Assembly: GCF_040412425.1 (NCBI RefSeq)
Contig: NC_089749.1
Span: forward strand, 38,650,570 to 38,714,569
Reading direction: 5' to 3'
Length of the DNA stretch: 64,000 nucleotides
DNA from: Macrobrachium rosenbergii
Lineage: Eukaryota > Arthropoda > Malacostraca > Decapoda > Palaemonidae
The first letter of the stretch is position 1. Each line of letters starts with the position of its first letter. Both the position numbers and the translations under genes were made by a program. Below the pieces are notes generated by a model, which was not told the DNA's origin, made no database searches, and saw only the letters and a program-made list of their open reading frames with translations. Shown piece by piece: positions 33,626-42,640 of the stretch.

Positions 33626-33671
<46 letters not shown>
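33256..33671 (+). mobile_element. LINE B segment 4: 3'UTR and (TAA)n tail
   Basis: Matches the 3'UTRs of LINE C (46985-47217) and LINE G (48639-48900 inverted), including CCTAATCCTTCGGGCCAGCC and CAGCTCAGTGGTCTGGTTAA. It ends in about 16 TAA repeats (33623-33671). A TAA-repeat tail instead of poly(A) is typical of I-type LINEs. Host-like sequence follows. Confidence 0.85.
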
Positions 33672-34282
33672 GGCCTAATGTTCACCTGACACAGATTACT
33701 TAGGTAAGCTTAATCATTAGGGTAATTGTGTAGGAGGCCAAAACATGGCATAAGCAAATCAGGCAGTGAGGAGGAAAGCGCAGGAGCAAATGTACATTCA
33801 CCCACCTGACTCCTCTGACTGCTTTCCCAACAGAGGAGAGTGCCATCTGTGTATACAAGAAGAACCCTGCCATTGCCATAGCGTACCCAAAGCAATGCCA
33901 AACCCACAATAAAAAGCGAAAACTAACTTTGTTCCTACTAACAATGGGACAAAAGTTCAAAGGCATATTCCATTATTCATTTCCGATGTTTGCTGTTACC
34001 TGGGAGGTTTCAGGAGGGGAGAAGCCCCCCAAGCCAGGTCCTGAGGGCACGGCGCCCTAAGGGAGGTTAAGAAGGTTAGGTCATTGCATTATAAGAAAGG
34101 TTAGGTTTGTTTTCGCCCCAGGAATTCTCTTACAGCAATATGCTAGGTTAGGATAAGATGCACTTCTTCCGCCTAGCCTAATTTACGTAAGGTCTGGCCT
34201 ATGGGCCCAGTATACCAAGTGCAACTTTGCAGCACATCCATCACTCTAACATTAGAGTAAGTACACTAGTTTCCGTACTTAC
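33672..34282 (-). other. Start of UFL1 intron 1 (non-repeat part)
   Basis: About 610 bp between the LINE B tail and the UFL1 splice donor. It shows no recognisable element. Scattered GGTTAGG motifs occur at 34065-34155. The open frames at 33700-33966 show no conserved feature. The donor is GTAAGTACGG read on the minus strand from 34282. Confidence 0.6.
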
Positions 34283-34362
34283 TTTTGCAAGGTTGAAGCA
34301 AGCTGTGCTCGCTGGAAGTCAGCCGCAAGCCGTTTAATTTCCTCCCAGTCCGATGAAGACAT
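34283..34362 (-). CDS. UFL1: UFL1 exon 1 (E3 UFM1-protein ligase 1), N-terminus
   Basis: The minus strand from ATG at 34362 encodes 26 codons plus two bases: MSSSDWEEIKRLAADFQRAQ followed by LASTLQ, then a GTAAGT donor at 34282. This is the highly conserved N-terminus of UFL1 (WEEI-[RK]-RLAADFQRAQ), which in the family is followed by LSERN in the next exon. UFL1 transfers UFM1 to substrates, notably ribosomal protein RPL26 at the ER surface, working with UFBP1/DDRGK1. The start context is ACCATGT, a good Kozak match. No other exon is seen in the 34 kb to the left, so intron 1 would extend beyond the window. The alternative, a stray retro-fragment, is unlikely because a splice donor follows at a plausible exon border. 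Confidence 0.87.
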
Positions 34363-34640
34363 GGTCACTCGTATTCACGACCAGCAAACGAAGAACAACA
34401 CTTATGCACAGCACAACACCTGTAAGATGTTACTCGTTATTGGTGAAGGCAGCAGCAGCAGCAGCGGTAGCCAGTGAGACCACCAACCGCAACGTTTCTT
34501 CACTGGTAGTGGTAGAGTGACTGGTCTGGTAATCGCGTGAACGTGTCTGTGTCTGTGAACGTCACCCCGTTTACAAGTTACAAGTGCCGCAATCCTTGAC
34601 ACCTTTACAAAAGCTCACCGTCTATCACCGTTCTTTATTT
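34363..34640 (-). promoter_or_regulatory. Probable UFL1 5'UTR and promoter region
   Basis: About 280 bp between the UFL1 start codon and the CR1/L2-like LINE. It is less AT-rich than its surroundings and contains a short CAG/CAGCAG run (34449-34465). No TATA box is obvious near a fixed distance; a TATA-less promoter is plausible. The minus open frame at 34402-34602 could be an upstream ORF in the leader, but it has no recognisable content. Confidence 0.4.
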
Positions 34641-35947
34641 GCTTATATTTTTTTCTTTTTGTTGGAGGTGGGGCCGTTGTGGTTACACATTTTATATATT
34701 ATCTTTTTGTTTTGATTCATGCTGTAGTTTCTTAGAAGCTCTACTATATTTTCTGGGGTAGATCTCAATCCTAAGAAGTTTTTTCACTTGTTTGGTTTTA
34801 TGTACAGCCATCCAAATGGGTAATTCCCTCTCTGGCGGCCCTCGTACGTTTTCAAAATAAGGTGCTTCTTATATTTTATAATTGTCTTTCAGTGTCTTCT
34901 TGTCAGTATCATAGCTCCTGCAGGATAGGAGAGTCTTTACTTCCTTTTTAAATTTGCATTCTTCCTGTATGCCCTTCAATCCAGCGGTATTTGGTTGTTA
35001 TAGTCTTGGTGCGAGTGTACAAATGCTCTATCACCTGACTTACAATTTGTTCTAGGTTTAAGTAGCCTATATACTTCACTTGCATGTCTGATTACAATAT
35101 TCATTTCGGGTCTAAAGAAGCTTAAGCAGTTTCTCAGATATGTTAGTTCATCATATTTTAGTGCTTTAAAGACTGTAAGCAGTATTTTATATCCTATTCT
35201 AGTTTTTACTCGGAGCCAATGTAGCCCAATTAGTGCTGGGGTTATTCTATCACGGGAACGTAGTCCTTTTTATTAACCTGGTGGCTCTATTTTGTACTCT
35301 TTGCAATTTTCTTAGTAGGTAGTTAGGGAGACCGTAGTATATAACGTTGCAGTAGTCAAGCCTCGAAAGTATTGGGTTGCGAATTGCTGTTATCAGAGTA
35401 TCTTCGTTTAGATATTTTCTATTAAATGCAATGTTTCTAATATGATAGTTATAGGTTCTTGTAATATGCAATGTATGGTTCTTCATCGACAATTTATTAT
35501 CAATAAATGCTCCTAAGTTCCTCACTGCTGCTACAATATTTATTGTTGACGAACCAATAGTTACCGTATTCTTTTGAAGTGTTCATATTTTCGTAGTGCA
35601 CTGTCAGATCCAAACAGCATAGGCTACTCTCAGTTTTGTCTTCATAAGTTTCAATTTCTTCGCCGACATTCATTTCTTGATATCTTTCATTATTGCATCA
35701 GTTTTACTAACGGTGTCTTCTACTTTTCGACAGGAAAATAGAACAGTATCATCAGCATAGGCTACAGTTTATACTTAACCTTATGCTTATTTAGAATTCT
35801 AGATAATTCAATTGTGGAAATGCCAAATAACAGCGGACCCAGAATGCTGCCTTGGGCCACTCCTTTTGTTAGGCCTTTCTTTTCTGATTTCACATTTGAT
35901 ATAACCACTGTAACTTTCCTATTTGTGTACGTCATCTTCGATGTTAC
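34641..35947 (-). mobile_element. CR1/L2-like LINE fragment (3' part of RT)
   Basis: Minus-strand translation from about 35935 gives GLTKGVAQGSILGPLLFGIS, then AYADDTVLFSCRKVEDTVSK (catalytic YADD at about 35750). This is followed by the clean frame 35525-35250 (MRNLGAFIDNKLSMKNHTLH then LSRLDYCNVIYYGLPNYLLR and LQRVQNRATRLIK). Degraded blocks DRAFVHS and KGIQEECKFKKEVKTLL lie near 35030-34940, ending at about 34870. These motifs are typical of CR1/L2-type RT and unlike the I-group LINEs elsewhere in the window. No RNase H. Endonuclease and upstream RT are absent; it is 5'-truncated or cut by element F1. Confidence 0.8.
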
Positions 35948-35967
35948 TTGTTGTGAAAAGTTACACC

Positions 35968-36667
35968 TGTGAGAGATGTGCGAAATAATGAGCAGGAAGA
36001 CAAGTAGGCTACTGCTGGTTTATTGATTGTCGTTTCAGATTTAGCTGGCTTGTGCCAGCACGGGCTCTTGCTCCTAGAGCAGCCCGTAAAGTTTATTGAT
36101 GTTGTTGTTTGAGATTTAGCTGGCCTTGTGCCAGCATGGGCTCTTGCTCTGAGAGCAGCCCGTAACAAAGTTTATTGATGTTGTTTTAGATTTAGCTGGC
36201 CTTGTGCCAGCACGGACTCTTGCTCCTAGAGCAGCCCGTAAAGTTTATTGATATTGTTGTTTTAGATTTAGCTGGCCTTGTGCCAGCACGGGATCTTGCT
36301 CCTAGAGCAGCCCGTAACATGTTTATTGATGAAGCGACCCGCTTATAAAGCGGCGTGCGGACGTCTGCGTATAACGCAGAGACCGCGGGTACAAAGATTT
36401 ACAGGTGACCTGAGGTCAAACTATATCTCTACAAAAAACAGGACAGGTACATACAGAAAACACAATGATTAATAATGTCTGGTATGACATAAAAATAGGC
36501 TACTCTGTTACATATACATAATGCATGGTCAATTGAACAGACAATAAAATGTACAATTCATAATAATGATAATAATATTGTGTTCGCCCGACCCTAGGTC
36601 GAATGTGAAAGCACCGTAGAAAACGGGATGTTCATTACAGAGAACGCATTGAGTGGGGACTTTAACA
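35968..36667 (-). mobile_element. LTR of gypsy element F1 (3' LTR, 700 bp)
   Basis: In minus orientation it starts TGTTAAAGTCCCCACTC at 36667 and ends CTCTCACA at 35968. It aligns with both LTRs of element E (58450-58834, 63136-63508) except for a roughly 300-bp expansion of 75-bp tandem repeats. A polypurine tract (C-run 36674-36685 on the plus strand) lies just inside, so this is the 3' LTR. Integrase sequence follows in minus orientation. Confidence 0.85.
36038..36335. repeat. 75-bp tandem repeats (4 units) within the F1 LTR
   Basis: Units start at GATTTAGCTGGC at 36038, 36112, 36189 and 36264 (spacing 74, 77, 75). Each carries CTTGTGCCAGCACGGGCT and the near-palindrome CGGGCTCTTGCTCCTAGAGC plus AGCCCG. 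The related LTRs of E and F2 have no such expansion. Confidence 0.9.
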
Positions 36668-36708
36668 TACTCTCCCCCCCCCCCCGACAAGACGAAGGTA
36701 ACGTCTGA

Positions 36709-37192
36709 TCAAAGCAGGTATCTGCTGGGGCGGCGGAGGGGGCCCTGCATTCTTGGTTTCAACTGGAGGGGGTGGTCGCCTTCTCTGGCGCCCTCTGGAG
36801 TGGTGTGTTGGGGTGCCCTCCTGTCTGGTTCTGGGGTTTTCCTGGGACGCCCACGACGTTTTCCTGGGCATGGGGCAGGCTGGGGGGTTGCTATATCCTG
36901 CGGGGGCTTTGGGAACCGCCCCCTACGTCCTTCTCCAGGAATGCAGGCTTGAGGCGGTCTAACGATACTCAGTTTTCCCTTCCTTGGACGGCTACCCGGA
37001 ATGTCTTTTTTGTTCCTCTCGAGCACAAGGAAAGGTCTTCTGTAGGGCCTGGTTAAGGGTGGCTGCACGGCGTCATCCCTGACGAAGATGTGGGTGGCGG
37101 AGGATAGACCGGGAGGCATGAAGGGGGGCGTCTTGTTGGTGTATGTCCTCTGGCAGGGGGCGAACTTCCCAACCCTGTCGTGGAGCCTCTGC
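36709..37192 (-). pseudogene. F1 integrase C-terminus (gypsy)
   Basis: Minus translation of 36709-37119 includes MPPGLSSATHIFVRDDAVQP and LTRPYRRPFLVLERNKK, the GPF/Y-like module at the end of Ty3/gypsy integrase, matching 59139-59474 in E. It continues with a Pro-rich tail containing the AT-hook-like RRGRPRK. The sequence ends abruptly at about 37192, where plus-strand gag of F2 begins. Confidence 0.8.
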
Positions 37193-37599
37193 GTTGCCTG
37201 TCAAGGGAGATCTTCCTTTGTCAGCTCCTCCCGGAGGTTCGGACCCAGATCCTGGAGCTGTACACCCTACCCCTCGACGACCTGATTAAAACAGCGCAGC
37301 AGCTGACCAACTCCACGAGGGCAGCGAAGTGGGCATCCATGCCCGCACACCCCATTAACTCCCTCCAGCCAGAGGAAACCGCAGAAGAGGAGATAAACGA
37401 CGTTACCAGGAGGCGGCCAACCCATCACCAGAAGAAGCAGTTGTCGAGGCCTTGCTACTACCACTGGCAGTATGGCAAGGACGCCCGGAACTGTGAACCC
37501 CCCTGCCCTTTCACCCATCCAAAAAACAGGGGCTGCGGCGGCCAACAGCACAGGCCGCCATGGCAGCAGAAGCACCCAGGAGCCCAGAACCAGTAGGTT
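37193..37599 (+). pseudogene. F2 gag C-terminal half with CHCC zinc motif
   Basis: The open frame from 37180 gives LSREIFLCQLLPEVRTQILE, matching E gag (LSREILLRQLLPEVRGQITE). It ends with CYYHWQYGKDARNCEPPC (residues 92-109), a Cx2Hx9Cx3C knuckle. That CHCC spacing, instead of CCHC, is characteristic of the CsRn1 group of Ty3/gypsy elements. The N-terminal half and the 5' LTR are missing because of the head-to-head junction with F1. Confidence 0.8.
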
Positions 37600-38870
37600 T
37601 TTACATCCACGACACCATCTCCGGCAGGATGATGCTGATCGACACTGAGCTGTACGCTCAGTGTTCCCGCCATCCAGAGAGGACTGCAAACACCCGTCAG
37701 ACCCAGCTGCCTCCCTGACGGCCGCCATCGGGTCCCCCATTCTCTTATGGCACCAAGCTCCTGTCGGTCTCCATCCTTGGCCGGAGGTACAGGTAGAGTT
37801 TCATCGTCGCTGACGTGAGGACCCCACTCCCGGGCACGGACTTCCTGGCCCACTTTGATCTGGCAGTCGACGTCAGTCGCAAGCGCCTGCTGGACACCGA
37901 GTCCTGCCAGTCCCTCCCCCTGGCGACGGGCCCCAGCACGCCCACAGTCTGTTCCGTTGCCCCACATCAGTATGCCTCACTTCTGAAGGAGTCCCCCTAT
38001 GTGTTCAAGCCCAAACTGCATCAGGTGCCTGGGGCCCCTGCCAAGCACGGAGTATACCACCACATCAAAACAAAGGGCACCCCGAAGCACACAAAGTTCC
38101 AGAGGCTTCCCCCTCGGTGCCTTCAGGAGGCCAAGGACACTTTCACTGATATGGAGCGTATGGGCATATGAAAGAAGGCCTCCAGCCCTTGGGCCTCCCC
38201 GCTCCACATGGTGCAGAAACCGGACGGCTCCTGGAGTTATTGGGGTGACTACAGACGGCTCAACCTCGCCATGGAACCAGATCACTACCCTCTCCCAAAC
38301 ATGCAAGACTTCACAGCCTCTTTCCATGGGGCCAAAATATTTTCTAAATTGGATCTGTGAAAATCCTACTTTCAGGTACAAGTAGCTCCAGAGGACATCC
38401 CCAGAACCGCCATCATCACGCCCTTCGGGTCCTACGTCTTTGCCTTCTCCACCTTCGGCCTGAGGAATGCGGAGGCGACCTTCCAGAGGCTGATGGACAG
38501 CATCCTGGGGGACCTGAGCTTCCGCGTCTGTTATGTAGATGACATTTTAATTTTTTCCAGATCCCACAAAGAACACCTGCAGCACATCCGGAAGGTCCTG
38601 CAGTGCCTGCAGGAGAATGGCCTCGTCATCAGGTTTGACAAGTGCATCTTTGGCGTCGAAAGAGTTGACTTCCTGGGCCACAAGATATCCCCGGGGGGCG
38701 TCCGTCCACTCTCATCAAAGGTAGCAGCCGTCATCAGGTTCCCCACCCCTACCTCCGTCAAGGGCGTACAAGAATTCCTCAGGATGGTCAACTACTACAG
38801 GAGGTTCATCCCCGGGGTCGCTCACACCATGTGCCCCCCTGAAGGGCCATCCGAAGACCTTAGTGTGAGG
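37590..38870 (+). pseudogene. F2 protease remnant and reverse transcriptase
   Basis: The protease active site reads MLIDTE where E has MLIDTG, and the sequence is shifted right after. The spacer frame 37815-38171 matches the E frame at 61669-61277. RT runs in pieces: LHMVQKPDGSW (about 38205), KLDL followed by a stop at 38357, then [12 protein letters not shown] (about 38430). Catalytic [17 protein letters not shown] is at about 38526-38575 in the frame 38493-39317, followed by VDFLGHKISPGGVRP and NYYRRFIPG. Several nonsense and frameshift lesions. Confidence 0.8.
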
Positions 38871-39330
38871 CCCCAACCAGCAGCGGGCCATCTCCCTGAC
38901 AAAGGCCGCCCTTGCCGGGACAACCGCCTTGGCCCACCAGGACCCCAACACCTGCCTCCAGCTGATGAGGGACGCCAACAACATCGCCAGTGGGGCCGTC
39001 CTGGAGCAGGTCGGCGCCGGAGCCCTCCAGCCCATTGCCTTCTTCTGCAGGAAGTTCAGCCCCACAGAGTCCTGCTACAGCACCTTCGACAGGGAACTTT
39101 GAGCAGTATATTGGGCGGTACGCCACTTCAAGTTCCTTCTGGAGGGCATGCCCTTCACAATTTGGACGGACCACCAGCCGCTGGTCAATGCCTTCACAAA
39201 GCAGGGGGACGCATGGTCCTCCAGGCAGCAGCAGCATCTCACGGCCATCGCGGAGTTCACCCGCACCATCAAGTACCTCCCTGGCAGGAAGAACCCAGTA
39301 GCAGACACCCTCTCTAGGATCGAACTCAAC
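38870..39330 (+). pseudogene. F2 RNase H
   Basis: Shifted frames read in turn: LPAPDEG-type sequence for LQLITDAGN, then GAVLEQVGAGALQPIAFF-like codons in a second frame. The frame 39148-39483 is clean: MPFTIWTDHQPLVNAFTKQG followed by KYLPGRKNPVADTLSRIE. The final RNase H Asp-Ala-Leu-Ser motif reads ADTLSR. Matches 60383-60859 of E. Confidence 0.7.
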
Positions 39331-40620
39331 ACAGTGCTCGGGATCAACTACAAGGACCTCGCCCGGGAGCAGGCCACCGACCCAGAGGTTCCAGCTTACT
39401 GCACCGCCATCACGTCACTCAAGTGGAAGCACCAGCCACCCCCGCCCACTAGTACCTACCTCCCACCGCCGTCTGGTGTTTGACGTCATCCACGGGCTGT
39501 CCCACCCCTCCAGCAGGACGACGTCCAAGCTGCTGGCAGAGAAGTTCGTCTGGCACGGCATATGGAAGGACAGACGAAAGGACGGACGACCTGGGTGAGG
39601 CAGTGCATCCGGTGCCAGACCAGCAAAGTAGGGTGCCACACCGAGTCGGGGTGGGCTGCTTTCCTCAGCCAGGGGGCCGCTTCAGACACATCCATCAGGC
39701 GGCGCCAGGTATCTCCTGACAGTTGTTGACCGCTCCACCAGGTGGCCCGAAGCAATGCCCATGGAAGAAGCCGCCAGTGCGTGCACCGAGGCCCTCCTCT
39801 CCAGCTGGATCAGCTGGTTCGGTGTCCCGGATCACATAACAATGGGCAGGGGCCCAGCCTTCCTGTCCGAGCTGTGGACCGCCCTGGCACACCTGCTGGG
39901 GACCACTCACCACAGCACCACCACCTACAACCCCACGGCCAACGGATTGGTGGAAAGGTTCCACAGGTCCCTGAAGGCGTCCCTCATGGCCGCTGCACCG
40001 CCGAAAATTGGAAGTACCAGCTACCCTGGGTCTCCTCAGGCTGAGGACCACCCTCAGAGCCAATGGCGACCCGTTCACAGCAGAAAAAGTCTACGGGGAG
40101 TCTCTCGTAGTCCCAGGCGAACTCATCATGGGGGATCGCCACAACCTGACAATCCAGAGGCTCCGTGACATGGTCGGAAAGTTCGCCCCCTGCCAGCTGA
40201 CGTATACCGACAGGATGACGCCTTTCACGCCTCCCGGCCTGTCCTCCACCACCCATGTCTTCGCAGGAACGACGCCGTCCGCCCGCCCTTAACCAGGCCC
40301 TACAGGGGACCCTTCCTCATGCTGGAGAGAAACAAAAAAGCATTCCGGCTGGCTGTCCACGGGAAGAACGACTGGGTGCCGATAGACCGCCTCAAGCCCG
40401 CACTGTTGGAGGAGGACGTTGGCGACACCCCTCAGCGCCCTCCACAGGAGTCGTCGCCCTCTCAGCCCACCCCACCCACAAGAAAGTTGCGTGGCCGCCC
40501 CCGGAAGGCCCTGTACCCAGGCAGCACCACAGCAAGCCACTCCCGCACGCACCGCACACCCCACCTGACATCGCGGAGCCATGGCACTCTCCAGCTCCCC
40601 AGCAGATACTTTTAATCAGA
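39330..40620 (+). pseudogene. F2 integrase
   Basis: The HHCC zinc part at about 39480-39630 is broken by a shift and by deletion. The core frame 39755-40168 reads DHITMGRGPAFLSELW where E has DHIMTDRGPTFLSELW, so the second catalytic Asp of the D,D35E triad is replaced by Gly. ANGLVERFHRSLK retains the Glu. The C-terminal part (40319-40615) includes MLERNKKAFRLAVHGKNDWV and an AT-hook-like RKLRGRPRK. Integrase is inactive. Confidence 0.8.
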
Positions 40621-40650
40621 CGTTACCTATGCCTTGGGTGGGGGGAGTAT

Positions 40651-41019
40651 TGTAAAGTCCCCACTCAACGGGTTTTCTCTAGTGAACCTCCTGTTTGCTA
40701 CGGTGCCTTTCCCGTGAACTTAGGTCAGGCTACCTAGCCATGTTTTATTTTATGTAAATGTGTATTTATTGCTTATTCATTTGTGCCCTTTTACGTTGTA
40801 CATGTGTCAGAGCATTATTGTGTCTAAGCTGGTAATTTTTATTTTTACACGTTATTTGTATTTACCTGTCTTGTTTCACATTGAGAACAATTGACCTCGG
40901 ATCACCTGTATTCCTTGTATGTCTTTGTACTGACGTCCACACGCCGCTTTATAAGTGGCCTGCTCTCTCAGTAAACAAGCAGTTAATGTCCACCTGCTCT
41001 CTTTTTGCACCCTCTCACA
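40651..41019 (+). mobile_element. 3' LTR of gypsy element F2
   Basis: Begins TGTAAAGTCCCCACTCAACG directly after the polypurine tract GGGTGGGGGGAGTAT (40636-40650) and ends CCCTCTCACA at 41019. It is 369 bp, in plus orientation, homologous to the E LTRs and lacking the tandem repeats seen in F1. No matching 5' LTR remains. Confidence 0.85.
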
Positions 41020-41026
41020 AGCTCAA

Positions 41027-41740
41027 TGAACTACAGTTTTAAAGTGTTGACTTAAAAACTAATTTATTTACAACTATTATTTACATACAAGTACTCATCA
41101 CTAAATGCATGAATAAAGGAATTTTCCCCAGCTAAATTATATCTCAAATAAACGAATCCCACATTACACTTGAAGCCGACGCAGGCTTCGTTACGTTAAT
41201 CAAATATTAATTAGCAAAATATTTACTACAAGTTTAAGATAATTTAGGAACAGAACCTCGGTGGACACATTTACAAATCTCAGTCACTTGTCCTACCTCA
41301 CTTGCTGTGTCATAGGTCGGGTGATGTTAACAAAGAATCTTTCAGTGCTTATTACCAACAACTTGTCCTATGCTATTCTGGATCAGAAGAGCCGGCTATC
41401 TGAGCGTGCTCCCACTGTTTATAGTCGTTCGAGGAGGGCGGGAAAGTTCTCCAGCTGTGCCAATTTGTGTATCAGAATGCCTTATCCAACAAGGCTCAAT
41501 TTTTATATACTTACTAGTAATGACATTACTTAGAAAAAATGAGATTCACCCTCACAGATGCTTTGTTAATTAGCATTCAGTGATGCATAATTGCTACTTT
41601 CCTGCGCTGGACACGTCCCGTCGCGCATTAGCCCCGTCCAGATGAGATCGAGGTATGTTCATCTGGCTTTATGTGCAATCGGGAAAGACAATGTGGTTTT
41701 TGGCGCCCAGGGGCCCAGCGAGGTGGTGAAAGGTGTAACT
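41027..41740. mobile_element. Putative LTR of an unrelated retroelement
   Basis: It ends GTAACTTTTCACAACA at 41740 and may start at TGAACTACAG (41027), giving TG...CA borders in plus orientation. The 20-bp end TGTTGTGAAAAGTTACACCT (minus reading) also occurs in plus orientation at 35949-35968, immediately outside F1, so this is a repeated terminus. Adjacent 41741-41751 could be a polypurine tract read on the minus strand, or a leader in the other orientation; I cannot decide. No gag-pol is attached. Confidence 0.4.
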
Positions 41741-42640
41741 TTTCACAACATCCGCCCACCTACAAATTGGAGGGCTCACACGATAGGCACTAAACCTACC
41801 TTAACTACTAACTCTCAATGAAGAAAGAAGAAAAAAAAGGGGGGCGGGGTTTCACGCTTGGCCCAACTCCAACTGGGCCCAGTTGAAGCTGGGTCAAATG
41901 TGACAAACAGCAATGAAAAAAAGTTTGAGTGGCCACTCCTAATCAAGGCAACAACAATTATCAACTCAATTGCCTCAATCCTGTTGAGACGTGCTTCAAT
42001 ACAATAAGGCACTACCTTACTAAAATATTCAATAGCTTACATGGGCAGCATTTCAATTAAAAAAGGGAACAAATATGATCATTAGCGATGAGTTTACATC
42101 ATCCTTGAACACTGTACATTCTTCACCGTAGCCCTGCACTCGGAGTACCAATTCATCAGGAACTTGTGAAGTGCACGCAGCTCAACTCTCTCCTTCAAGG
42201 CTCCCTTACGACTCACACTTGTATATAGTTCACCTCACTCGCAATTTTATCTGTCCTACACTGTCCCTTCCCGCATCCATTGAGCCATTCTTTCTTGCTG
42301 TGCGAGGACTGCTTTTCTATGCGGCCTGGCTCGTCCAGTACTTTCCCCTTCACATCCCCGCGCTTGCTCTTTGGCAAGCTCACTACTATCATTACTTACG
42401 ACATCGAACACATTCCCATCGAGTCCTTCTGTCTCTTGACTGTCCTGCACACTTAAATCGATCGGGTCGTCCATAATTCCTTCCTCTGCTGCTCTCTCGG
42501 CGTCTGGGTCGTCTTCTTCGTTGGACATTTCTAAGGGAACAATGTGATTAAGTACCTAAAATGTCTTTTGCTGTTATCAGTCTGCAAGGTTATAGAGTTA
42601 GTGAGCATTTATAATATGTACCAACATCATGCAGTGGTAG
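41741..42640. other. Unassigned stretch with one acidic ORF
   Basis: Apart from the ORF at 42256-42528 I recognise nothing in these 900 bases. A self-complementary segment (GGCCCAACTCCAACTGGGCC at about 41860) and a short A/G-run (41821-41848) are present. Confidence 0.4.
42256..42528 (-). CDS. Small acidic ORF, unassigned
   Basis: A 90-codon frame, MSNEEDDPDAERAAEEGIMD at the start, Asp/Glu-rich in the first 55 residues and basic near the end (RARPHRKAVLAQQERMAQWM). No domain recognised. The 12 bases before the ATG on the minus strand read as a pyrimidine tract ending in AG, like a splice acceptor. It could be a host exon, or the internal ORF of the LTR element next to it. Not enough to choose. 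Confidence 0.3.
   Translation of the reverse strand: MSNEEDDPDAERAAEEGIMDDPIDLSVQDSQETEGLDGNVFDVVSNDSSELAKEQARGCEGESTGRARPHRKAVLAQQERMAQWMREGTV

Noticed and set aside
34065..34155. GGTTAGG motifs suggesting a telomeric repeat
   Set aside because: Only scattered, not in tandem; common in arthropod introns.
34590..34610. TTGACACCTTTACA upstream of UFL1, also in the hairpin at 44585
   Set aside because: Fourteen bases only, in unrelated surroundings; most likely chance.
36038..36335. Regular repeats resembling a CRISPR array
   Set aside because: Eukaryotic LTR context, units directly adjacent without unique spacers, and unit length about 75 bp.
38493..39317. 274-codon frame taken as one intact gypsy RT-RNase H protein
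   Set aside because: After FIPGV the frame departs from the family, and RNase H motifs continue in other frames, so only the first about 110 codons are genuine RT.
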